Below, in pieces: positions 22,001-29,000 of a stretch of 64,000 nt of DNA (positions within the stretch are counted from its first letter, which is position 1; each line of letters starts with the position of its first letter). A program made the position numbers and the translations under genes. The DNA comes from an uncultured Neglectibacter sp. (lineage in GTDB: Bacteria; Bacillota; Clostridia; Oscillospirales; Acutalibacteraceae): contig CAMNSA010000013.1 of NCBI GenBank assembly GCA_946554335.1, positions 18,085 through 82,084 on the forward strand, read 5' to 3'. The notes below the pieces were generated by a model. That model was not told where the DNA came from and did not search any database. It saw nothing but the letters and a program-made list of their open reading frames with translations.

Positions 22001-22977
22001 AAGCCTGTCACCGTAACGGGAAGATCCGCAAACTTTTCGTCCTTGGAAAGCTCGCTGCCAAGCTCGCCCACCTTCACGATCTTCGTGGAGGAGGACCACT
22101 GCTCAGAGGACTTCTTGAGCTGATAGCCGTATTCCACGCCGTCCTGGATCTCGTCGCTGTAGTCCGTAACGCGCATGACGAAGGAAGCCTCGCCGCCGTT
22201 TTTGTCCTGAGGCTCAAGAAGAGTGTCGTCTTCGCCCTGATAGGTGATCTGCACGGTGTCCGGGTCGATCTCGCCGGTTGCGTAGCTGTAGAACTTCACC
22301 GTACAGCTGTACTCGTTTACCGTGCGGTAACGCCTGTCATTGGGCGCAAAGCTGCTCCAGCGCCCCGGCACTGCCTCCAGATTAAAGCCCATGGCTTGCT
22401 TGTCGCCGTTGGTGGTGTTATAGGCCTTGATGACCAGCTTCACGGAAGCGTCTGTCGCCCCCTTGGTTTTATCAAAGCTCAGAGACAGCTTTCTCATCAT
22501 GCTGTTAAAGTCGCTGTAAGAAATGCCGTTCTTGTTCTGATAGCTGATCGTCGTCTGAGAAGCGCTTACCGCGGGATCCTTCCAGTTCTTATCAGTTCCC
22601 GCGTCCACCTTGAACTGCACAGGGCTGTTTTGGTTGACGCCCACCGCGGCGATGTCCATGCGCTTGATTCCCTGGAAATTATAGCGCGCCGCATACTCCG
22701 CGTAAAAGATGTCGTCGTTATAGAAATTCACCTGTGCATCCGTGGAAAAGGTCGCGTATCCTTCCACACGGCTGTCGTCCTCATTGCCCTCCTCATCCAC
22801 TGCGTACTTCTCATTGATGGTGTGGATGTGGTAGTAAGAGGTGGTGGTAGTACCGCCGTCTCCCGGCGCCGCCCAGGCAGGAAGGGCGATCAGCAGTGCT
22901 GCCAGAAAGGCAACCGCTGCAAGCCCTAAGTGCCGGACTCGGCGAAATGTGACTTTCTTTCCGTTACATTTTTTCAT
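10084..22977 (-). CDS. Giant secreted FN3/Ig/InlB-repeat protein with C-terminal dockerin
   Basis: The protein has 4297 residues. The start ATG at 22977 has AGGAGG about 10 bases upstream. Residues 1-37 form a signal peptide ending in AWA-AP. The body is a chain of fibronectin type III and Ig-like modules. A non-repetitive cysteine-containing region lies at about residues 850-1210. Several glycine-rich InlB-B/PEGA-like repeats of the type G-x-I-T-x-x-G...V-x-x-G lie in the middle. A carboxypeptidase-regulatory-like module (SLYSGST, then RDGYVMYNG) comes near the end, followed by a dockerin at about 4214-4297 with two EF-hand-like loops (DVNNDGRVNQQD and DYNYNGIVNALD). Dockerins bind cohesins in extracellular complexes, so this is probably a non-covalently docked surface component. 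It lies 32 bp downstream of the SLH gene and is almost certainly co-transcribed. No catalytic domain was recognised. Confidence 0.93.
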   Translation of the reverse strand: MKKCNGKKVTFRRVRHLGLAAVAFLAALLIALPAWAAPGDGGTTTTSYYHIHTINEKYAVDEEGNEDDSRVEGYATFSTDAQVNFYNDDIFYAEYAARYNFQGIKRMDIAAVGVNQNSPVQFKVDAGTDKNWKDPAVSASQTTISYQNKNGISYSDFNSMMRKLSLSFDKTKGATDASVKLVIKAYNTTNGDKQAMGFNLEAVPGRWSSFAPNDRRYRTVNEYSCTVKFYSYATGEIDPDTVQITYQGEDDTLLEPQDKNGGEASFVMRVTDYSDEIQDGVEYGYQLKKSSEQWSSSTKIVKVGELGSELSKDEKFADLPVTVTGFDAGTTYEVRGVFITDGKNASYTTTDPITISYDKPVINTFGVGNVTKSYKGGADGETMNISLLSTYNYTGYDETVTTAEDLGEVTGPRVKATLYFTSHRQISSDGEHDESQWTEIWSNTRNLLDAETGEISRNIELSTRYTLTADPADPSGNTLLDSAQCAYKLVLTDLISGYSVYRFSDSFSVDSTPPSAPVVEALAAKLDEEGNLVTDSDGNPVEEVVTDTDEPVGGAGGSVKIRISGSVETGSGLKEYSYTMYHLTTRDAVVYGNTIPQVYAQMANFTQRDHGTATFVSDTGVAIGEDGMGTFTVAKDGYYRVDATAVDQADRVSGVTSFYLRVDLSVPETPQVRLARVMDGGYGPYDNRTYTNDKVWIFAKSNPVTGKKLAGYEFSTDGGLTWLSFKSQTSYTDTDGAVLVYQPGSYTNTETFQYDVAFDLSAAYDDYQTILVRAVDNMRNVSLSSDPVIMRTVGKTPQAVAEIQHVGIEVALAVGNSNMKTADLTPQLKNAAAKKINEKYFGTGGSATPGADNFNPYLLVKDHTCHWGFASWTDGTSFASDISCSGRCHDQNCPYEKYASEYSIYKPEQVNIQGMKSASAQQDTSAWKFYDVSSNSSSGPDADGYIYQNADTSGLGRYESTPGEFVAYSDGKTGSCLWRPHHIIDMTSAADKADKGAFQEILFVGHANIAMTNWLYLPFDNQAKKVIMFSMDTGKANFHTYYQSGFLFNTTIRQNGSTWVMSGYRLAITKGQTPGNTVTDVTGTQTANLSVAIEKFADVDVASEVQSGGTHAYTKVDAVAFPDTAQKVKNFRLTMDGEYVDVEYTNGKGNCTEAAFENQGQFLMQQVHVPRPTVGGSQVTDTNCYGFGPYVGYGSHSCQRETRVTFSDISMVVTATRTLAQVVTEPQWGSGKAKFIANISNSAVEDFKDPALTSQIQWRLNNDKARYIGWGVASNEPETIAFLKRIAGENATAAEIARVGMYEKTSNSDAQQIDEVATYITTQYFDAFGYDATGSTPVKNMVSGKGTVFTMDDIGSMKFEVTPEKYLTSSANPDYPAGRWYMVHDALGAGNELDIRNGSYSDALEFNITLPGRYTIYFAPDRDAVLNGQLDPEDAIFDFVVNQKPVALFNGTIAQGSSGEDVLSITDSSYDPDSRKEPGGIVTENGVQIAGIVKREWRYEVLTTNSSGELVKIVSTDWSTNDVNGASISTLTGGKYTKLAANMVLTVYERVTDVVARRKALYGGDGSVIGYTYEQCANHVSDICQRNITEKSQPVTNPPLSAITLDKVFMYDTAIAASREVNKRIEVTRESSQPQGKNFAVSWAIDLGASYKLASRNDNYIPLTRDAATENYTVSLTAPGETTAKTYTVLTCVTKPTLTGGTITGVGPTSTGGVWTISYDFISKFVPKDSNMVLQVTETAWGYATASSTKAEAITDASARAIYFSADTYAPVPQIVVTNTVTKASDGTETLSDYEASKYLDVTDGSRSIRMTVSGSKDSEGKLAGYAYYLYTKNVSGNPDKYYKLETNGTLTQVADAKSATVKVPDTQLTGTDNETTINLSKSVLKAGQSSLSISIAIWAYDNRTDNTAAITGANETKPTKIEDIKFTTSQPMPPEITVSNGSGAKVAYISNETGFYDQGANRDTDKQSSPDGLNYAANSAVTVKFGPRQNYFKQNSSGGYDPADSSTGKLYYEDIYRAADMTNSANIRYSVYYRSGSSWLPYTLTQAGNSVTLENREMAPGSTITLNETNYYRVTAAVINGAGAVSAQRTVEFELDLEPPTKPNVTFTDNTTGTSYRVGTRTQQVNIRVADSTDNYMDGAYYSWTYDNGASWHELDTPTKDLSAHQMVLDKTGTYNVRIRAMDKAGNTSEEVTTTIQIDATNPVVPAPSVEAKISDDTPYETYLIGLFTKGEGTLYAVDNSGPNTADTVIAVPLGEDKSFLITPEKGWVIGSITYGQSEIGLDALTDNGDGSFGLTVNKVQTDALLTVQFQKENTEVEPASEPQAVLREVSMKSALAGATGMRAASARSSVRKAAAQSDGTHRLRVITDNDMAGTITGAGAITDGESATLTITPFPGYRVDSATIQRGESEAQDITAELTATFASGAYHYTVSNVTEDTEVNLSWKQLTAYTVTVRTTGSQGSTAQIDPSSDAYAGKNPDGTYLLYGGEKALLLFSPSTNYKAAKVTVDGVTENLDGAPATYQFVAPEKDFEVTVGFTIIDESAAAELSAVVEPGSDGQGHGSITPEDGTMVMQGDEIEFVLTPDPGYEIDTVTMYEESRGITSRPVDIDTELTDLGNGSYSIKAYITADGCGISVSYKLKVAQVETIATPGRGGMIRRTDGYGVIPEGATVTYEIVPVDGFEIRSVTVDGAEIGKVSSYTFRDIVGSHSLQVRFAERVKGEEVTTHRLEVTANNVSDNDVLAEKPYQFQISDGVHTSAFTPRQKEVNYTFYEIQPADGSEAIPLEPNRQYTVTVRAYDASGNYGVSSSTAYTKANVPVMLGLYEEDGGADVTTKTVQIRVDGRGNLPDNTEYLVYYSTYDNMQGARPANEDNGANGWAKLDDMDQFAVHGLEAGTHYYFQIMARNASGQETAINLENVLDIQISPSAPPENSFWFKEQQEPGGDIVLYWMDPPSDVTSVQIYRDGTYLTSVPQGTNSYTDLGVGNPGSTLRGDSIYDYSYAYVNTAGTGSRRRAVTEEYYQAVNKIDPATGTTATGSALTQAEAKLAAMQSLITATACQGLYEQAMTYPAWPTGITVSMHSVMGSTINTGRIDLFVNTDSTTTSRSQKYVLYLEAYNVVTAADGAKTYVRDDTFNKAATEKLAQANTRNGAFVSWTGLNSDMVYQVKVKSISSTGPKTSTGGYDGSTEAGLERSLGKSYTVSASGFSYGYSSTSADVQKLNTLSASWTGHDAAAARYHWDTALRDADNNEYITFNRSPDIKLPAGADAYNVPGNRVLTDSSGKPYLLVDRSGSDSKFRINVMAWDTDGSPAGKTPSITGEMSGVSGSAGKLTSLPATESEAAGSYYQVVFDASRMKTGVYDRVTMKVTDGEVGKEVVLTGLRIVVNQGYPSITVDGGNSTRLMEEGKTYPEKTVSVSAQVNLGSGDGASLRQVRTLVLGDVFKSYFGTDDYNAILNGMVNGSLDIMNGAIKVMGLEWVNAHRVTGGGLSAADAGTVIDSVAPPITSYFKVEKDVYDSVLAANPDKVSTDTLINGTVNYWVETEYALANNLCLWLTRTAEGVTVNNVLDDPRNPFPVKLTAAFGGNVSSSTIYFKVVEPSFMKVHSNKYWTWDVNRPSEEYEVYANEQETIGEVFAAATGNDVPPVEDFDTVKDQPAYRVRFKDDPDWYSLSMEELEGDGREVEEYQTFRLLDSQVDVYNKTIVGTVELNTGAYSRVERSFVIASTTEAFDPAVDEQTPGEQIEVTITSGNRQTIPSGYYNFRLNNLTPNQTYFLWTGYILNENGTNKTYYSKQYVTVTTNHTYSASYFGFDQKQESYKELDVEEGAQQNIVVHIVRQGDISETAAKLNVTGVYYKADQFGNLLLDEDGNPIPVENVTLAKEAMNFMGGDSASVVFTKSNSDTDRTIGLTITGNSKKQGHMILRLTLEVDRTAAETQGYNYISQSGETMDVFLQDDEDEVTAFRLGIINPEIDGEKQLTEVPNAAGGIFYYEYQFPGAQVGFTGGETTFYYENTGNGELSNINAKIYKKRGDKSEESTDFRIVGIEGAYLPTKDTVEGATGSVVVTAESNLEDGVYEGWICFGADNVNTQDEVWLKVTQVIGQSTLRGRIYTTSYEPTDYERVGKATVSLYSGSTSPSLNKPPLYTTTTDEYGGTFEIPNILNRGVSGSDGRYYIVVQRDGYVMYNGLEKIGSQLQLTADSATYEFSLQLIGGDVNNDGRVNQQDMAEFVKYFNQAYNINADLAHATKEEVDAYKALLRCDYNYNGIVNALDRQVLQKNLTKTGNSYGVVKPEKVS
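10087..10338 (-). other. Type I dockerin domain region
   Basis: The last 84 codons encode two Ca-binding-loop repeats, GDVNNDGRVNQQDM and CDYNYNGIVNALDR. They are separated by a helical spacer slightly longer than in cellulosomal dockerins. D/N occupy the expected calcium-ligand positions of both loops. The tail after the second loop (KTGNSYGVVKPEKVS) is short. Confidence 0.88.
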
Positions 22978-23009
22978 GAAAACCCAACCTCCTTGTTTTC
23001 ATTACTTGC

Positions 23010-26000
23010 CTACGCGATCCCCGCGGCGCGGAGAATATAAGCGTATGCCCAGTGGTTCTTTTTGATATCAATAAACGGACAGTATCCGTAATTCTGAAGA
23101 TTTTCAAGCTCCAAGCCTCTCGGAGCGTTCTTCGTGATCAAAATGATCATCTTGATGGCCTCGGCCCGGCTGATGTTTCGATTCGGCCTGTAGGTGCCGT
23201 CCTCGTAGCCATCCACCACGCTGTATTGCTCTAACAGGGTGATGTAATCGGTGTACCATGCGCCGGGCTTGACATCCGGGAAGGCCCGTTCCCGAATGGG
23301 TCTCTCAGGAATTTTCAGGGCCAGCGCGATCATCTTCGCCGCCTCCGCTCTGGTGATGGAGCGCTCCGGACGGAAGCTTCCGTCCTCATAGCCCTCCAGG
23401 ATTCCCGCCTGCTTGGCAAAGGCCACGTTATTCGCGTACCATGCGCCGGGCTTGACGTCCTTAAAGGATTCGCCGTAGTCCTGCTCTCCGTCATAGCCGC
23501 CCATGGCCTCGGTGAGCATCTTCACAAACTCGGCTCTGGTCACCTTCCGGTTAGGACGGATCGTGCCGTTTTCATATCCGTCCAGGAACCTGGTCTCGGT
23601 GATATCCTTATACACCGCGGTGAAAACGGTGCTTCGCCAGATGGACAGCTCCGCCGGGTTCACCAGCGTTTCGCCGTCGATGGTCCAGCCCAGGAAGCCG
23701 TACCCTTCCAGTGTCTTGACGCCGGGGACCTCGGTAATGTCGGCTCCCGCCGTCATGCCGTATTCTGACTTGCCTACCAGCTCGCCGTAGTCGCCGGCGG
23801 AGTAGTAAAGGGTGATGTAGCCTCCGGTTCCGCCCCTGGAGGGCTGCTTGACCTCCACCAGGTTCATCTGGGAAACGCCCCAGCTGGCGCCGGTGGGCTT
23901 CGTCAGCTTCACCTGTACCAGCGCCGCCCTGGCCTCTTCATAGTTCTGGGGCCGAAGGGTCAGAAGGGAGGTGCGGCTGGAGGTATCGGAAAGACTGATG
24001 AGACTTTCCGAGGGGAACTTCTCCGCCCCCTCTTGAGTATATTCCACATAGCTAAGATAGTTTCCGGAGTCTCCCTCCACCGGCTTGCCGGTGGTGTCGG
24101 TTTCAAGCAAGGCCCAGCGGGCCCTCACATCCGCCTTGGTATAGACCTCGCCGTACTGGTCATAGACCACCGAATTCAAGGGCTCCTGCAAGGTCCCTGT
24201 CTCCGCGTCCAGATCCTCTCCGATATAATAGGGGCCGTCGTGAGCGCTTACGATCTCCACAGAGCCGGGCACCCGTTCCTCAGCCGCGATCTGCACCACG
24301 GCCGGCTTCGTCACATTCAGGGTGGGACAGGAGGCTCTCACCTCCACCGTCTCATAGGGGAAAGTGCTCTCTATTTTCAAAATTCCGGTGATCAGGCTCA
24401 ATTCACCCACCTGAACGCCTTCGCTGTTTTTGATAAGATAGCCCGTGACCTCTCCCGCGTGTTCCTTGTCAGAGCTGGGGGCCACAACCTCTTCGATCAC
24501 CGCGCCCTGTTCCTCCAGAGCCTCTTTCCGGAAGGTGAGGGTCACCGGCGTCTCTTCCTCCATGGGAACTCCGTACTGGTCATAGACGGTGGGCATCAGC
24601 TTGATCTCTTTTGTGCCCGCCTGCTCATAGGGCCGGTCGATATTGATATAGCCGTTTTCGTCCACCCCGTCGAAATAGAGATAAGCGGGGGAAGCGGCGT
24701 CTCGTTTCAGAATGACCCGCAGAGTCTTCCGGAAGGCCTCGTTCGTGCTGGTTCCGTTATATCCTACCGGGATCTCCACGGTTTTCGTCAGGGTGTCCGC
24801 CCCAAGCGCCGTGCTGCTCACCCGGAAATAGGCCTGATTCGGGTCGGCCGTACTGCTGGCGCCGGTGGACCCGGTAACGGACATCCTGCTGCTGTCGAAC
24901 TCCATTCCCTCGATCCCGGAGAAGGTCCACAGGGGATAGTAGCCGCTGAAAACGGTTCCATACTGATCCTGCACTTCTCCCGTGGCCTCGAAGTCGCCCC
25001 AGGTTTCCCCGGAGGGCTCGTTTGCCATGGGGTCGCTGTCCCACAGGGGCAATTCAAACACCGGGCTTGCAACCGGCAGCACCAGCTCGTAGGGATAGCC
25101 GCTGCCGCGGCTCAAGGCCGTCTGCCAGATGCTGTTATCCGGGTCGAAGCCGTCGGGGGCGTTGACGGGAGCTGCCCGCACGCTTACGCTGAATTCAGAC
25201 ACATTGGATTCTACAGACAAAACGCCTGTGCTGTTCGCAGCGTCCGTCATGGCGAAGGACGCGCCTCGGATATTCCGGGATTCCAGGGCGATGACCGCCT
25301 GTTCTCCCGGCATCTCTTCCCGATACTGGGAATAGACCGTGGCCTTTAACTGGATCTGCAAGGAGGGGGTATCCCGTTCGGGAATGGCGGGCCTGCCCTC
25401 GTAAGAATCTCCCCGGATGATCTTGGATTCCGTCACCTGGGCATAGGCAGGCACGCTTGCCGCTTTTTCAAAGCGGATCACCTGCTCTGCGAAAACGCCG
25501 GGGTCGCTCACCGCCGCGGCCCGCACGGTGATGGAAGCGCCGCTTGCCTTCATCTCTTCGGAATACTGGATCATGATCCTTCCGGTGCTCGCATTGGTTA
25601 CAGTGGCGTTCACGCCGGGAGTGCAGGCGGAGATCTGCCACTGCACCGCCGCGCCCAGAGGCACCTCGAACTGGTCCAGCGCCTGAACTCTCAGGGTATA
25701 ATACTCGCCGCTGGAAAGCGCGGAGGGGATGGGCAGGACGGGGTCTGTCTCAGAATTTTCAATGTCCCGGATCCCGTTGAACCTGAGGGACGCCAGAGTG
25801 GCGTTTGCCCTGTGCAGAGGGATGGGGATCGGCTCTGTGATCTCTTCGCCGGAATCGGTGACGAACACCGCTTCCAGGTCTGCCGTTCCGCCCAGCGCCT
25901 GAGAGGTGACCACCACCTGGTTCCCATTGATGGAAACGCCCTGGGGCTGCTCTCCCGCGAAGCGCAGGAAGATCCGGCTGCTCTCTTCGTAGAGGTACAG

Positions 26001-29000
26001 GCCGTACTGACTTCTCACATAGGAGACCACCGTCAGGCTGTTAGTCTTCCCGGAGTCCGGCACCTGGATCCCGGCGATATAATCGTTGGCCACTAAAATG
26101 TCATAGGGCCGCACATCCGGCATCTCCACCGTGATCTTCTTCTGAGGAGATTCCTTCAAATTATAGGTGGCGGTAGTCTGGAAGGACTGTACCACCTGAT
26201 TGTCGTCCGCAACCTGCGTAAAGCGGAGAACGCCGTCTATGGAAAGGGAGAATCCGTTTATCTCATACCGGTTCTGCGTCCGGTTGTAGGTGATCTCCCC
26301 GGTGGGCTTTCGGTTGGGATCAGAGGCGTCGTCGTAATAGTTGAGCACCGTCCCGTCCTTCAGCGTCACGGAGTAGAGCATCCAGGAAAGGCCGCTGGTG
26401 ATGGTCTCCGGCTCGTCTCCGTACTGGCTGTAGCCGACGGCTGTCAGTTGGATGGGGCCCGCAGCCGCCTGGTCTCTGGAGGGGTATTCCACGGAATCCT
26501 CCACCACTATGGCTTCGTCGATCTGCCTTCCGGCCCTTCTGACTTCCAGATCAAAGGTGCGCTCGATCCGCTTAATGCCCTTTTGAGAGATCACGACCTT
26601 CACGGTGAACTTCGCGTTGGGAGCGCAGGACTTTACCGTGACAATGCCGGAACTCTTGTCCAGAGAAATCAGACCGTCCGCCTGCGGGGCGTTTACAAAG
26701 GACCAGGTCGCATTGTAATCCGCGGGAGCCACCAAAGAGTTGTACTGGTCCCGCACCTCCACGGTGGGAGTCATCAGATACTGGGCGTCCGGGGCGTTCT
26801 TATCCGGCGGCGCCACCAGTGTGCGGTCATAACGGGCGATCAGCGCCTTGGCGACAGGCTCTGCCCGAAGCACGGAAACCGTGGCCTGCGGGGCGCTTAC
26901 GCCCACATAGTTGGCGGAAAGCTGAATGTCTGTATTCGTAGCCTGAGAGGTGATCTCCAGCACAGAGCTGTGGTCTCCCGTCAGGCGGATACCGCTTAGG
27001 TTGCTTCCTGTCAGGGTCATAGTCCAGGGGGCCGGATTCAGGTGACCGTAAGTATATTCGGCCGCCGCCCAGCTCCAGGGGTCGCCGTACTGGTCATAGG
27101 GCATGGCGTTGAGCTGATAGGTCCTGGTCCCCTCCGCCGCGTCCGGCACGCCTACGGAAGCGGGCGTCTTCATGATGATGTGATCCAGCCGGGAAGCCTC
27201 TCTGTGAAACTGGAGGCGATAAGTCTTCTCCACCACTGCGGGAGTGCTGCTTTCCGGATACAGGGTAGCTCGGATCGTATACATCATTACTGTACCGTCC
27301 GCCGTGGTGCTGTCAAAGCGGATCACACCCTCCTCCAAAGAGGTGATGTCCACGCCCACCTTCTGATACTCGGGGGCGTTCTCCGGAAAGGAGGCTTCAA
27401 ACTCCACGCTGATGTCGCTGTTTTGCTTGATCTTATTCAAATCGAAGTTCAGCGGGTTCGCGTCAGAGCGCAGATCGGGAACGATATCATAAATAGAAAG
27501 ATCCTCCAGCGGGTCCGCAGGGTCTCTCCACTGGTTGGCAAGCTCTCTGAGGTAAGTGACCAGTTCGGCCTGGCCCAGCGCCTTGGTGTTCGCGTCCAAA
27601 GCCGGAACGGAAAGGTCCACGGTCACAACGCCGTCGCTGCTCGTTCCCTGCACGGTGCCGCCGTAAAGAACAGCGTCCAGATAAGCCAGGTAATCCGGCT
27701 TCTTGACTACCAGCAGCTCCACGGGCTCCGGATTCTTATCCCGGCCCTTTATCTTCAGCTCGTAAACGCCGGGAACAACATCCTTAACATCCTTATTGTC
27801 CTTATATATAATGGTATACTCGTTTTCGGCCCCGTCCTCCTTGGGCTCCACCAGGAAGGGGGACTCGGAAAAGGCTGCCGCGTAAATGGCCGCAGCCACG
27901 CTGCCCTCCTTGGGCTCCAGCACGATCTCGCTCCTCACATCCATGGGGAAGCCGTACTGATCATAGGCGCTGGAAAGCACCGGCAGCCCTTCCATATAGA
28001 TCTTATCCTGCTTGTTGGACGCGCCCTCCCGATAGGGGATGCCCACAGCAAAGCCGTTTGTGGTCTCCTCCCCCTCCGGAGTGACCCGCAGGGAGGAAGC
28101 GTCCAGATCGGCCTTCGTGGACTGAGAGGACTGCTTCACAAGGCGAATATGGTCGGGAGAGCTGGCTGTAAAGCTCAGCCCCTTTTCATCATTGATATAA
28201 GTGGCCCGCAGGTACAGATCGCCTGTAGTGAGGATATCTTCCGCTTCCTTCCACAGATAGCTGTCCGGGTTCGCCGCCTCGTTGGTCACATAAAGCTGCG
28301 GCATGGGGCGCTGCTCTTCTTTCTCCTCCACCGCGCCGGCAGCGTCCGCGCCGTAATAGTGCACAGTCGTTTCCGGATCCATGTCAATGATCACGCCCAG
28401 CGGCGCCGCCATCACGAACTCTTCCTTCCCGCTGCTGGTACGATACAGCCGCTGGAACTTGTATCCGTCATAATAGCCGCCGTCGAAAATCGCTTCCTTG
28501 GAAAGCAGGGTCTCGCTACCCCGCTCGGTGAAACATTCCACCTCGCTCTGTGCGCCGGTGAAAAGATAGTCGCAGTCCTTGAGGGCCGTCTGCCCGTCCG
28601 GCATCAGCAGGTCCCAGGAAATGCACTCAAAGAACCGCTCGGCATCCTCCCGCTCCGGTGTGGTGAGAGAATTCCCGCTGACGCCGGAGGAGGTGGTGTA
28701 TCTCAGCCGGATCATCTTGCCTTCGTCCAGCTGATTCTCATTATACCTCGCGGGGATCCGCTCTCCCCGTTCTTCCTTTTCCGCGCTTTCCGCTTCCGTG
28801 GGCACCGCGTAGCGGGCGATCTGATATTTGGTGGACTGTCCGGAGGGCGTCAGGAAATCCGGATCCTCCACGGGCTTTTCCGTGCCGTCTTCGGCCTCAT
28901 AGGTATCTCCCGTAAAGGTGTTGGTGATACCCATATAGAATGCCTGCATCACATAGCGGTCGTCCATATGCTCGTAGTAGTAGCCGGGGGCCGCCGCCGT